Shown: piece by piece, positions 54,601 through 62,597 of the stretch | Numbering within the stretch: the stretch's first letter is position 1 | How the letters are laid out: the number at the start of each line of letters is the position of its first letter | Source: Azolla caroliniana | Lineage: Eukaryota; Polypodiophyta | Direction of reading: 5' to 3' | Assembly (NCBI GenBank): GCA_043228905.1 | Contig: JBHGNT010000045.1 | Coordinates: 62,001-126,000 of the forward strand | Length of the DNA stretch: 64,000 nt | Program-made: the position numbers and the translations under genes | The notes under the pieces: generated by a model | Databases searched by the model: none | What the model was told of the DNA's origin: nothing | What the model saw: only the letters and a program-made list of their open reading frames with translations

Positions 54601-57151
54601 GTCATGTCTCTTGACCTGAGTTTCAAAATGTTGATTTTTTAATTCCATAGCATAGCTAGCGTTGTTAGCTTCGATTCGCATGTTTGAACACAAAAATTCG
54701 ATATTACACCAGCCAGGTATGAACATTTTCATTTACTCAAGGGGTCCTCTCAACTCACTACTCAAATTTGGTAATTTCATCATGTCTCTCGACCAGAGTT
54801 TCAAAATCTTGATTTATTAAGTCCATATCATAGCTAGTGTTGTTAGCTTCGATTCACATGTTTGAACACAAACATCGGATATCACACGAGCGAGGTATGA
54901 ACATTTTCATTTACTCAAGGGCTCCTCTCAACTCCCTCCTCATGTTTGCTAATTTCGTCATGTCTCTCGACTTGAGTTTCAAAATCTTCATTTTTTAATT
55001 CCATGTCATAGCTAGCGTTGTTAGCTTCGATTCGCATGTTTGAACACAAAAATCCGATATCACACGAGCCAGGTATGAACATTTTAATTTACTCAAGGGC
55101 TTCTCTCAACTCCCTCCTCATGTTTGCTAATTTCGTCATGTCTCTCGACCTGAGTTTCAAAATATTGATTTTTTAATTCCATATCATAGCTAGCGTTGTT
55201 AGCTTCGATTCGCATGTTTGAACACAAAAATCCGATATCACACGAGCCAGGTATGAACATTTTCATTTACTCAAGGGCTCTTCTCAACTCACTCCTCAAA
55301 TTTGCTAATTTTGTCATGTCTCTTGACCTGAGTTTCAAAATCTTGATTTTTTAATTCCATAGCATAGCTAGCGTTGTTAGCTTCGATTCGCATGTTTGAA
55401 CACAAAAATCCGATATCACACGAGCCAGGTATGAACATTTTAATTTACTCAAGGGCTCCTCTCAACTCCCTCCTCATGTTTGCTAATTTTGTCATGTCTC
55501 TTGACCTGAGTTTCAAAATCTTGATTTTTTAATTCCATATCATAGCTAGCGTTGTTAGCTTCGATTGGCATGTTTGAACACGAAAATCCGATATCACACG
55601 AGCCAGGTATGAACATTTTAATTTACCTCCTGACTCTTCTCAACTCACTCCTCAAATTTGGTAATTTCGTCATGTCTCTCGGATAGAGTTTCAAAATATT
55701 GATTTTTTATTTCCATATCATAGGTAGTGTTGTTAGCTTTGATTCGCATGTTTGAACACAAAATTCCGATATCACACGAGCCAGGTATGAACATTTTCAT
55801 TTACTCAAGGGCTCCTCTCAACTCCCTCCTCATGTTTGCTAATTTTGTCATGTCTCTTGACCTGAGTTTCAAAATCTTGATTTTTTAATTCCATATCATA
55901 GCTAGCGTTGTTAGCTTCGATTGGCATGTTTGAACACGAAAATCCGATATCACACGAGCCAGGTATGAACATTTTAATTTACCTCCTGACTCTTCTCAAC
56001 TCACTCCTCAAATTTGGTAATTTCGTCATGTCTCTCGGATAGAGTTTCAAAATATTGATTTTTTATTTCCATATCATAGGTAGTGTTGTTAGCTTTGATT
56101 CGCATGTTTGAACACAAAATTCCGATATCACACGAGCCAGGTATGAACATTTTCATTTACTCAAGGGCTCACCTCAACTCACTACTCAAATTTGGTAATT
56201 TCGTCATGTCTCTCGACCAGAGTTTCAAAATCTTGATTTTTTAAGTCCATATCATAGCTAGCGTTGTTAGCTTCGATTCACATGTTTGAACACAAACATC
56301 GGATATCACACGAGCCAGGTATGAACATTTTAATTTACTCAAGGGCTCCTCTCAACTCCCTCCTCATGTTTGCTAATTTCGTCATGTCTCTCGACCTGTG
56401 TTTCAAAATCTTGATTTTTTAATTCCATATCATAGCTAGCGTTGTTAGCTTCGATTCGCATGTTTGAACACAAAAATCCGATATCACACGAGCCAGGTAT
56501 GAACATTTTGATTTACTCAAGGGCTTCTCTCAACTCCCTCCTCATGTTTGCTAATTTCGTCATGTCTCTCGACTTGAGTTTCAAAATCTTGATTTTTTAA
56601 TTCCATATCATAGCTAGCATTGTTAGCTTCGATTCGCATGTTTGAACACAAAAATCCGATATGACACGAGCCAGGTATGAACATTTTCATTTACTCAAGG
56701 GCTCTTCTCAACTCACTCCTCAAATTTGGTAATTTCGTCATGTCTCTCGACCTGAGTTTCAAAATATTGATTTTTTAATTCCATATCATAGCTAGCATTG
56801 TTAGCTTCGATTGGCATGTTTAAACACAAAAATCCGATATTACACGAGCCAGGTATGAACATTTTCATTTACTCAAGGGCTCCTCTCAACTCCCTCCTCA
56901 AATTTGGTAATTTCGTCATGTCTCTCGACCAGAGTTTCAAAATGTTGATTTTTTAATTCCATAGCATAGCTAGCGTTGTTAGCTTCGATTCGCATGTTTG
57001 AACACAAAAATTCGATATTACACCAGCCAGGTATGAACATTTTCATTTACTCAAGGGGTCCTCTCAACTCACTACTCAAATTTGGTAATTTCATCATGTC
57101 TCTCGACCAGAGTTTCAAAATCTTGATTTATTAAGTCCATATCATAGCTAG
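51601..57151 (+). repeat. 17-monomer tandem duplication (3026 bp) with nested 13-, 4- and 2-mer steps
   Basis: Bases 51601-54125 match 54627-57151 at an offset of 3026 bp. The gagcgagg variant lies at 51862, 54176 and 54888, giving spacings of 2314 bp (13 monomers) and 712 bp (4 monomers). The ggatagagtttc monomer occurs as close pairs about 356 bp apart (two monomers) near 52660/53017 and 55681/56038. The 13-mer offset also links about 50500-52316 with 52814-54630. Private differences such as tctctagacc near 51760 and cacgaacc near 53107 mark one copy only. This nesting records several successive duplications. Confidence 0.82.
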
Positions 57152-60016
57152 CGTTGTTAGCTTCGATTCCCATGTTTGAACACAAACATCGGATATCACA
57201 CGAGCCAGGTATGAACATTTTAATTTACTCAAGGGCTCCTCTCAACTCCCTCCTCATGTTTGCTAATTTCGTCATGTCTCTCGACTTGAGTTTCAAAATC
57301 TTCATTTTTTAATTCCATATCATAGCTAGCGTTGTTAGCTTCGATTCGCATGTTTGAACACAAAAATCCGATATTACACCAGCCAGGTATGAACATTTTC
57401 ATTTACTCAAGGGCTCCTCTCAACTCCCTCCTCATGTTTGCTAATTTTGTCATGTCTCTCGACCTGAGTTTCAAAATCTTGATTTTTTAATTCCATATCA
57501 TAGCTAGCGTTGTTAGCTTCGATTCGCATGTTTGAACACAAAAATCCGATATCACACGAGCGAGGTATGAACATTTTAATTTACTCAAGGGCTTCTCTCA
57601 ACTCCGTCCTCATGTTTGCTAATTTCGTCATGTCTCTCGACCTGAGTTTCAAAATCTTGATTTTTTAATTCCATAGCATAGCTAGGGTTGTTAGCTTCGA
57701 TTCGCATGTTTGAACACAAAAATCCGATATTACACGAGCCAGGTATGAACATTTTAATTTACTCAAGGGCTCCTCTCAACTCCCTCCTCATGTTTGCTAA
57801 TTTCGTCATGTCTCTCGACCTGTGTTTCAAAATCTTGATTTTTTAATTCCATATCATAGCTAGCGTTGTTAGCTTCGATTCGCATGTTTGAACACAAACA
57901 TCGGATATCACACGAGCCAGGTATGAACATTTTAATTTACTCAAGGGCTCCTCTCAACTCACTACTCAAATTTGGTAATTTCATCATGTCTCTCGACCAG
58001 AGTTTCAAAATCTTGATTTATTAAGTCCATATCATAGCTAGCGTTGTTAGCTTCGATTCGCATGTTTGAACACAAACATCGGATATCACACGAGCCAGGT
58101 ATGAACATTTTAATTTACTCAAGGGCTCCTCTCAACTCCCTCCTCATGTTTGCTAATTTCGTCATGTCTCTCGACCTGTGTTTCAAAATCTTGATTTTTT
58201 AATTCCATATCATAGCTAGCGTTGTTAGCTTCGATTCGCATGTTTGAACACAAAAATCCGATATCACACGAGCCAGGTATGAACATTTTAATTTACTCAA
58301 GGGCTTCTCTCAACTCCCTCCTCATGTTTGCTAATTTCGTCATGTCTCTCGACCTGAGTTTCAAAATATGGATTTTTTAATTCCATATCATAGCTAGCGT
58401 TGTTAGCTTCGATTCGCATGTTTGAACACAAAAATCCGATATCACACGAGCCAGGTATGAACATTTTCATTTACTCAAGGGCTCTTCTCAACTCACTCCT
58501 CAAATTTGCTAATTTCGTCATGTCTCTCGACCAGAGTTTCAAAATCTTGATTTTTTAATTCCATAGCATAGCTAGCGTTGTTAGCTTCGATTCGCATGTT
58601 TGAACACAAAAATCCGATATTACACCAGCCAGGTATGAACATTTTCATTTACTCAAGGGCTCCTCTCAACTCCCTCCTCATGTTTGCTAATTTGGTCATG
58701 TCTCTCGACCTGAGTTTCAAAATCTTGATTTTTTAATTCCATATCATAGCTAGCGTTGTTAGCTTCGATTCGCATGTTTGAACACGAAAATCCGATATCA
58801 CACAAGCCAGGTATGAACATTTTAATTTACTCAAGGGCTTCTCTCAACTCCGTCCTCATGTTTGCTAATTTCGTCATGTCTCTCGACTTGAGTTTCAAAA
58901 TCTTCATTTTTTAATTCCATATCATAGCTAGCATTGTTAGCTTCGATTCACATGTTTGAACACAAAAATCCGATATGACACGAGCCAGGTATGAACATTT
59001 TCATTTACTCAAGGGCTCTTCTCAACTAACTCCTTAAATTTGGTAATTTCGTCATGTCTCTCGACCTGAGTTTCAAAATATTGATTTTTTTATTCCATAT
59101 CATAGCTAGCGTTGTTAGCCTCGATTGGCATGTTTGAACACAAAAATCCGATATTACACGAGCCAGGTATGAACATTTTCATTTACTCAAGGGCTCCTCT
59201 CAACTCCCTCCTCAAATTTGGTAATTTCGTCATGTCTCTCGAGCTGAGTTTCAAAATCTTGATTTTTTAATTCCATATCATAGCTAGTGTTGTTAGCTTC
59301 GATACGCATGTTTGAACACAAAAATCCGATATGACACGAGCCAGGTATGAACATTTTCATTTACTCAAGGGCTCTTCTCAACTCAATCCTCAAATTTGCT
59401 AATTTCTTCATGTCTCTCGACCAGAGTTTCAAAATCTTGATTTTTTAATTCCATATCATAGCTAGCGTTGTTAGCTTCGATTCGCATGTTTGAACACAAA
59501 AATCCGATATCACACGAGCCAGGTATGAATATTTTAATTTACTCAAGGGCTTCTCTCAACTCCCTCCTCATGTTTGCTAATTTCGTCATGTCTCTCGACT
59601 TGAGTTTCAAAATCTTGATTTTGTAATTCCATATCATAGCTAGCGTTGTTAGCTTCGATTCGCATGTTTGAACACAAAAATCCGATATCACACGAGCCAT
59701 GTATGAACATTTTAATTTACTCAAGGGCTTCTCTCAACTCCCTCCTCATGTTTGCTAATTTCGTCATGTCTCTCGACTTGAGTTTCAAAATCTTGATTTT
59801 TTAATTCCATATCATAGCTAGCGTTGTTAGCTTCGATTCGCATGTTTGAACAAAAAATCCGATATCACACGAGCCAGGTATGAACATTTTAATTTACTCA
59901 AGGGCTCCTCTCAACTCCCTCCTCATGTTTGCTAATTTCGTCATGTCTCTCGACCTGTGTTTCAAAATCTTGATTTTTTAATTCCATATCATAGCTAGCG
60001 TTGTTAGCTTCGATTC
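57152..60016 (+). repeat. Terminal part of the main array, more private variants toward the edge
   Basis: These monomers keep the 178-bp phase up to the retroelement junction but accumulate single-copy variants: aaatatggatttt (near 58366), tttggtcatg (near 58692), cacaagcc (near 58801), ctaactccttaaattt (near 59025), gttagcctcg (near 59114), gagctgag (near 59242), gagccatgtatg (near 59695) and a 1-bp loss in gaacaaaaaatccg (near 59849, a 177-bp monomer). The increase in singletons near the end is what is expected at an array edge. The last monomer stops at cgattc, about 16 bp into its repeat. Confidence 0.75.
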
Positions 60017-60831
60017 CCGCCTTCCTTTCGAGTCTGGGCGATTTGGAGATCCTTTATCGCCCGCGTCAACTCCTCCAGCGCTGCTCCTCCGGACGAGCCA
60101 TTGACCATGCCGGTCGAAGCCGGACCGGTTTCGAGCCATTCCCGGGTTTCTTCCCTTCGCCCTTGCGGTGTCGGTTCAAGCCTCCTTGCTGTGACAGAGC
60201 CCGCACCGGCCGCCCCGTTGTCAGCCCATTCTCGCTGTTTGTCGAAACGGCCACAAACTCTCTTAACCGCAGCCCAGTCGGTCGTCAGCCCGTCTTTGGT
60301 TTCCAGCAAGGAGCCGACTTGATCCCGGTCCCGCTCGTCCACCGACTTGACGAAAAGTAGGACCCGGCTCGTATCCAGAACGGTTCGGTCAAGCGCCGAA
60401 AGGCGCGCAAAGCGTTCTTCGAACTCCCGGAGGAGTGCCGACGCGTTTCTTCCCTTGCCGGGGGACTCCACCCATTCCATGAAGTCTCGTTTCGAAAGCC
60501 GGAGCGCGTCGTCCAGCCCGTATTTTTCTAGGAGTCGGCCTTCGAACTCCTCCCAGGTACGGCTCTCCGCCCGCACCTCGAGCACCTCCGCATGGATGCT
60601 CGGCATCGCCACTCGAGGAAACCCGGCAAGACGCCTCTCTTCCGGAATGTCCCGCATCAGCATTTCTGCCCCGTAGGACACCAAATACTTCATGGCATCC
60701 TTTCCGCTGAACCGGCCGATCGTACCGACGACCACCTCAATAGCTCTGTCGAGGGCGCCGGTGCCCTCGCGTGCGCTCAATATCCGATCCACGGCCGAAG
60801 CCATGGCCTCCGCAAGATCCGACCCCTTCAT
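60004..60831 (-). pseudogene. Truncated retrotransposon gag, fused to a satellite-derived stop
   Basis: This 275-codon frame begins with ATG at 60831-60829, 24 bp after the candidate primer-binding site. The last three residues (N-R-S) and the TAA (60006-60004) are encoded by satellite DNA, so about 272 residues belong to the element. Visible features are: an N-terminal helix-like region (residues 1-40); the segment RFSGKDAMKYLVSY (40-53); TWEEFEGRLLEKYG (92-105), which fits the W..F...L..KY pattern of the retrotransposon gag (capsid) domain; FEERFARL (137-144); VLLFVKSVDERDRDQVG (157-173), and a conserved-looking DWAAVKRVCGRFDKQREW (185-202); then a low-complexity linker and a helix ALEELTRAIKDLQIAQTR (250-268). 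In intact relatives a CCHC zinc knuckle and the pol region would follow; here they are missing. The frame stays open upstream to 61380, through the leader and most of the LTR. That part precedes or overlaps the promoter and is not taken as coding. Codons are GC-rich, unlike the surroundings. It would not give a functional capsid. Confidence 0.82.
60007..60022. other. Satellite / retroelement junction (left)
   Basis: Satellite consensus runs through gttagcttcgattc and then, instead of gcatgtttg, changes abruptly to ccgccttcctttcgag. Base 60016 is the last one shared with the satellite. Base composition switches here from AT-rich to GC-rich. No poly-A and no LTR end are present, so this is a breakpoint inside the element, not an integration end. 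Confidence 0.9.
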
Positions 60832-60855
60832 CTTCTGCTCTTCTGGCGGCTCCTT
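60832..60855 (-). other. Short leader between PBS and gag start
   Basis: On the minus strand this 24-bp GC-rich segment reads aaggagccgccagaagagcaga-like sequence immediately before the gag ATG. It is in frame with gag and contains no stop. No other feature was seen. Confidence 0.5.
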
Positions 60856-60871
60856 CACGTCGGGTTCACCA
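60856..60871 (-). other. Candidate primer-binding site
   Basis: On the minus strand tggtgaacccgacgtg begins 3 bp after the LTR-terminal CA. The plus-strand form cacgtcgggttcacca ends in CCA with a discriminator A, as expected for a tRNA 3' end: seven acceptor-stem bases (cgggttc) preceded by T-stem bases. I cannot name the tRNA. Position, spacing and the CCA complement are the evidence. Confidence 0.7.
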
Positions 60872-61256
60872 AGATGTCGAGGTATTCCTCGCGGATGCGT
60901 GGAATGAGGCGGGACCTCGGGGGTCTTGTACCGAAGAGCAAGAGAGAAAGGAGAAGGGAGGGGACCCACTACGTGCGAGCGTAGATTCACAGGGACACGG
61001 CCCTTCGACACAAAGACACGAGTGGGACACCGACACAGAGAGACACGAATGTATGTAAATGTATATATTAACAAACAAACAACAAGAAGCACGAAGTCGG
61101 TTACAACCGAACAGGCCGGCGAACAGATGCCGATGCCTGTTCGTAAACGCACAGAAAGGAAAGAGTAGGTTGGAGGTGCTGCCGGAAGCACTCGGGCATT
61201 CCTCAGAGCAGCGCGAGCCTCCCGAAGCCTGCACAGCAAGAAGCTACGGAGTTTGC

Positions 61257-61275
61257 GAGCGAGAGAGAGAGAGAA
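61257..61275. repeat. GA/CT microsatellite in the LTR
   Basis: An uninterrupted (ga)n run, gagcgagagagagagagaag on the plus strand, is (ct)n on the element's coding strand and lies about 75-95 bp downstream of the TATA box. CT-rich stretches are common in plant 5' leaders and core promoters; a role here is only possible. Confidence 0.7.
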
Positions 61276-61348
61276 GCCTCCTGCCCACAAACCGACAACA
61301 ATTCTTCCTCGACTCTCCGCGATCCCTTCCCTCCTCCTCGTCTCCCTC

Positions 61349-61356
61349 CTTTTATA
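61349..61356 (-). promoter_or_regulatory. TATA box of the LTR promoter
   Basis: On the minus strand tataaaag lies in the context cctataaaaggaggg, about 171 bp from the LTR 5' end. It is a canonical plant-type TATA box. The start of transcription would be expected roughly 30 bp further, near 61325, which would define the U3/R border. No start site can be proven from sequence. Confidence 0.72.
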
Positions 61357-61386
61357 GGCAAGGAAGGGGTCGTTTCCCATTAACTT

Positions 61387-61412
61387 CCTACCTACCGAAT
61401 CTACCTACCTAG
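61387..61412. repeat. Imperfect ctac-type direct repeats upstream of the TATA box
   Basis: The plus strand reads cctacctac, gaat, ctacctaccta, that is, two short runs of a 4-bp ctac repeat separated by a few bases. It sits about 30-55 bp upstream of the TATA box in U3. It could be a promoter element or a simple microsatellite; nothing distinguishes these. Confidence 0.5.
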
Positions 61413-61486
61413 GATCTTCTATGTACCTAATTCTCTCTTATGTACAATATAAGGCGTACGTGCATGAAGAGCCGGTTCCTACGCTC

Positions 61487-61496
61487 CGGTATACCG
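61487..61496. promoter_or_regulatory. 10-bp perfect palindrome cggtataccg in U3
   Basis: A perfect palindrome lies about 35 bp inside the LTR 5' end, flanked by the related ccggttcctacgctccgg. It could bind a dimeric factor, but there is no direct evidence, and a 10-bp palindrome can occur by chance. Confidence 0.4.
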
Positions 61497-61527
61497 ATTC
61501 CGCTTGTGGACGGTTTTCTTCACGACA

Positions 61528-61538
61528 GCGTTTGTCAT
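61528..61538. other. Retroelement / inverted satellite junction (right)
   Basis: Between the preferred LTR end (61527) and the first satellite bases (tgaaaatgttcatacc from about 61539) lie about 11 bp, gcgtttgtcat, which match neither. They may be part of the LTR if it begins at 61537, the remnant of the original insertion site, or filler. The satellite resumes here in the opposite orientation to 1-60016. Confidence 0.65.
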
Positions 61539-62295
61539 TGAAAATGTTCATACCTAGCTCGTGTGATATTGGATTTTTCTGTTCAAACATGCGAATCGAA
61601 ACTAACTACGCTGACTATGATATGGAATTGGAAAATCATGATTTTGAAACTCAGATGGAGTGATATGAAGAAAATAGCCAAGTGTAGAAGGTCGTAGACA
61701 AGAGTGCGTAGGTAAATAAAAATGTCCATACCTGGCTTGTGTGTTCAAACATGCGAATTGAAGCTAACTACTTTGGCTATGACTTGGAATTAAAATATGT
61801 GAATTTTGAAACTCCGATCAGAAGACATGAAGTAAAAAGAAAAGTGTAGAAGGTCTTAGACAAGAGCGCGTGAGTAAATGAAAATCTTCATACCTGGCTC
61901 GTGTGATATTGGATTTTTTTCTTCAAACATTGGAAATGAAGCCAACTACGCTGGCTATGATATGGAATTGAAAAATCATGATTTTGAAACTCAGATCGAG
62001 AGACATGAAGTAGAAAGAAAAGTGTAGAAGGTCGTAACCAAAAGCGTGTGAGTAAATGAAAATGTTCATACCTGGCTCGTGTGATATCGGATTTTTGTGT
62101 TCAAACATGCTCATCGAAGCTAACTATGCTGGCTATGATATCGAATTGGAAAATCATGATTTTGAAACTCACATCGAGTGACATGAAGAAATTAGCCAAC
62201 TGTAGAAGGTCATAGACAAGAGCGCGTGAGTAAATTAAAATATTCATACCTGGCTCGTGTGATATCGGATTTTTGTGTTCAAACATGAGAATGGG
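61538..62295 (-). repeat. Diverged satellite monomers in inverted orientation
   Basis: About 4.3 monomers of the same family lie on the minus strand, recognised by ttcatacctggctcgtgtg, gatattggatttt and caaacatgcgaatcgaa in reverse-complement order. Relative to the main array they carry many substitutions, for example gtagaaggtcgtagacaagag in the middle third and aaatcatgattttgaaactc near the end. One monomer has lost about 16 bp at 61740, where ggcttgtgtg joins directly to ttcaaac. The lost segment is flanked by tgtg repeats, suggesting slippage. Only satellite is present. Confidence 0.88.
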
Positions 62296-62583
62296 TTTCA
62301 TTTACTCACGTGCTCTTGTCTAGGACCTTCTACAGTTTTCTTTTTACTTCATTTCTTTCAATCTAAGTTTCAAAATCATGATTTTTCAATTCCATATCAT
62401 AGCTGCCCTAGTTCGCTTTTCATTTTGCATGTTTGAAGAAAAAAATCCGATATCACACGAGCCAGGTATGAACATTTTTATTTACTCACGCGCTCTTGTC
62501 TACGACGTCCTCAACTTGGCTCTTTTCGTCATGTCTCTCGATCTGAGTTTCAAAATCATGATTTTTCAATTCCATATCATAGG
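62296..62583 (+). repeat. Satellite island re-inverted to the main-array orientation
   Basis: From tttcatttactcacgtgctc to caattccatatcatag the sequence reads as about 1.6 monomers in the same orientation as 1-60016, while both sides are inverted. Its sequence (ctcttgtctaggaccttctac, aaatcatgatttttc) matches the diverged flanking type and not the main array, so it is an inversion within the flank and not a piece of the main array. Confidence 0.85.
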
Positions 62584-62584
62584 C

Positions 62585-62597
62585 AGCTTAGTAAGCT
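62585..62597. other. Inversion junction with perfect dyad agctta-g-taagct
   Basis: The orientation changes back at this point. The junction itself is a 6-bp perfect inverted repeat around one base, followed by a scrambled short monomer (ctcgtgtgatatgggatt joined to gagaaatcatgatcgtgtg) that lacks most of the usual middle. Confidence 0.7.

Larger units (their letters stand above)
1..60016 (+). repeat. 178-bp satellite DNA array, about 337 monomers, single orientation
   Basis: A head-to-tail tandem repeat fills this stretch without interruption. The spacing of the landmark gttgttagcttcgatt is 178 bp at many sampled points (for example 536 to 714 and 59643 to 59821). Length variants of 1-2 bp occur, such as an extra t in gatagagttttc, the insertion in attttgttaattcc, and a 2-bp loss giving aatttctcaagg. 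Every monomer I read has the same orientation. Four recurrent variant types differ in the middle third: ctcttctcaactcactcc + aaatttg; ctcctctcaactccctcc + atgtttgc; acctcctgactcttctc with ctcggatagag; and ggggtcctctcaactcac with tttattaagtcc. I found no gene or other element inserted. The sequence is unlike the Arabidopsis centromere satellite as I know it, although the monomer length is the same. A centromeric or pericentromeric role is an inference from length, copy number and HOR structure. Confidence 0.97.
60017..61527 (-). mobile_element. Truncated Ty3/gypsy-type LTR retrotransposon: LTR, PBS region and 5' part of gag
   Basis: Read on the minus strand the order is LTR (61527-60875), candidate primer-binding site, short leader, and gag start at 60831. 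The element is cut at 60017 inside gag, so zinc knuckle, protease, reverse transcriptase, RNase H, integrase and the 3' LTR are all absent from this window. It is GC-rich and clearly foreign to the AT-rich satellite. The order LTR-PBS-gag is that of the 5' end of an LTR retrotransposon. Assignment to Ty3/gypsy rests on the gag resembling plant gypsy gag proteins; this is recognition from memory and not a search result. The satellite runs in opposite directions on the two sides, so a simple insertion into a uniform array does not explain the arrangement. Confidence 0.85.
60875..61527 (-). repeat. Long terminal repeat (about 653 bp)
   Basis: On the minus strand the LTR starts tgtcgtgaagaaaaccgtcc and ends gaggaatacctcgaca, giving perfect 5-bp terminal inverted repeats (TGTCG...CGACA) of the TG...CA type. 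It holds a TATA box at 61356-61349 and a pyrimidine-rich stretch downstream of it, consistent with a U3-R-U5 layout. An alternative start at 61537 (tgacaaacg) would remove the 10-bp filler next to the satellite but would have only TG/CA matching ends. No second LTR is in the window, so the boundaries are inferred without LTR-LTR comparison. I saw no clear polyadenylation signal. Confidence 0.75.

Noticed and set aside
1-60016. CRISPR array or other repeat-spacer system
   Set aside because: The repeats are contiguous 178-bp units without unique spacers, and the retroelement points to a eukaryote.
1-60016. Identity with the Arabidopsis 178-bp centromere satellite
   Set aside because: Only the length agrees. 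I do not see its sequence landmarks, so no homology is claimed.
1-60016. CENP-B box
   Set aside because: I looked for a match to the mammalian box pattern (yttcgttggaarcggga) and saw none. The cttcgattcgcatg segment shares only a few bases.
60832-61380. Treating the whole 458-codon minus-strand frame as a gene
   Set aside because: Its first ATG lies upstream of the TATA box inside the LTR, so a normal transcript could not include it. The ATG at 60831, just after the candidate PBS, is the better gag start.
60001-61412. Several plus-strand reading frames and other minus-strand frames over the retroelement
   Set aside because: They are shadows of the GC-rich gag frame and LTR. None shows a domain pattern; the minus-strand gag frame does.
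60004-61540. Intact solo LTR or clean insertion with target-site duplication
   Set aside because: gag sequence is attached on one side and cut internally. The flanks are in opposite orientation, so no target-site duplication can be defined.
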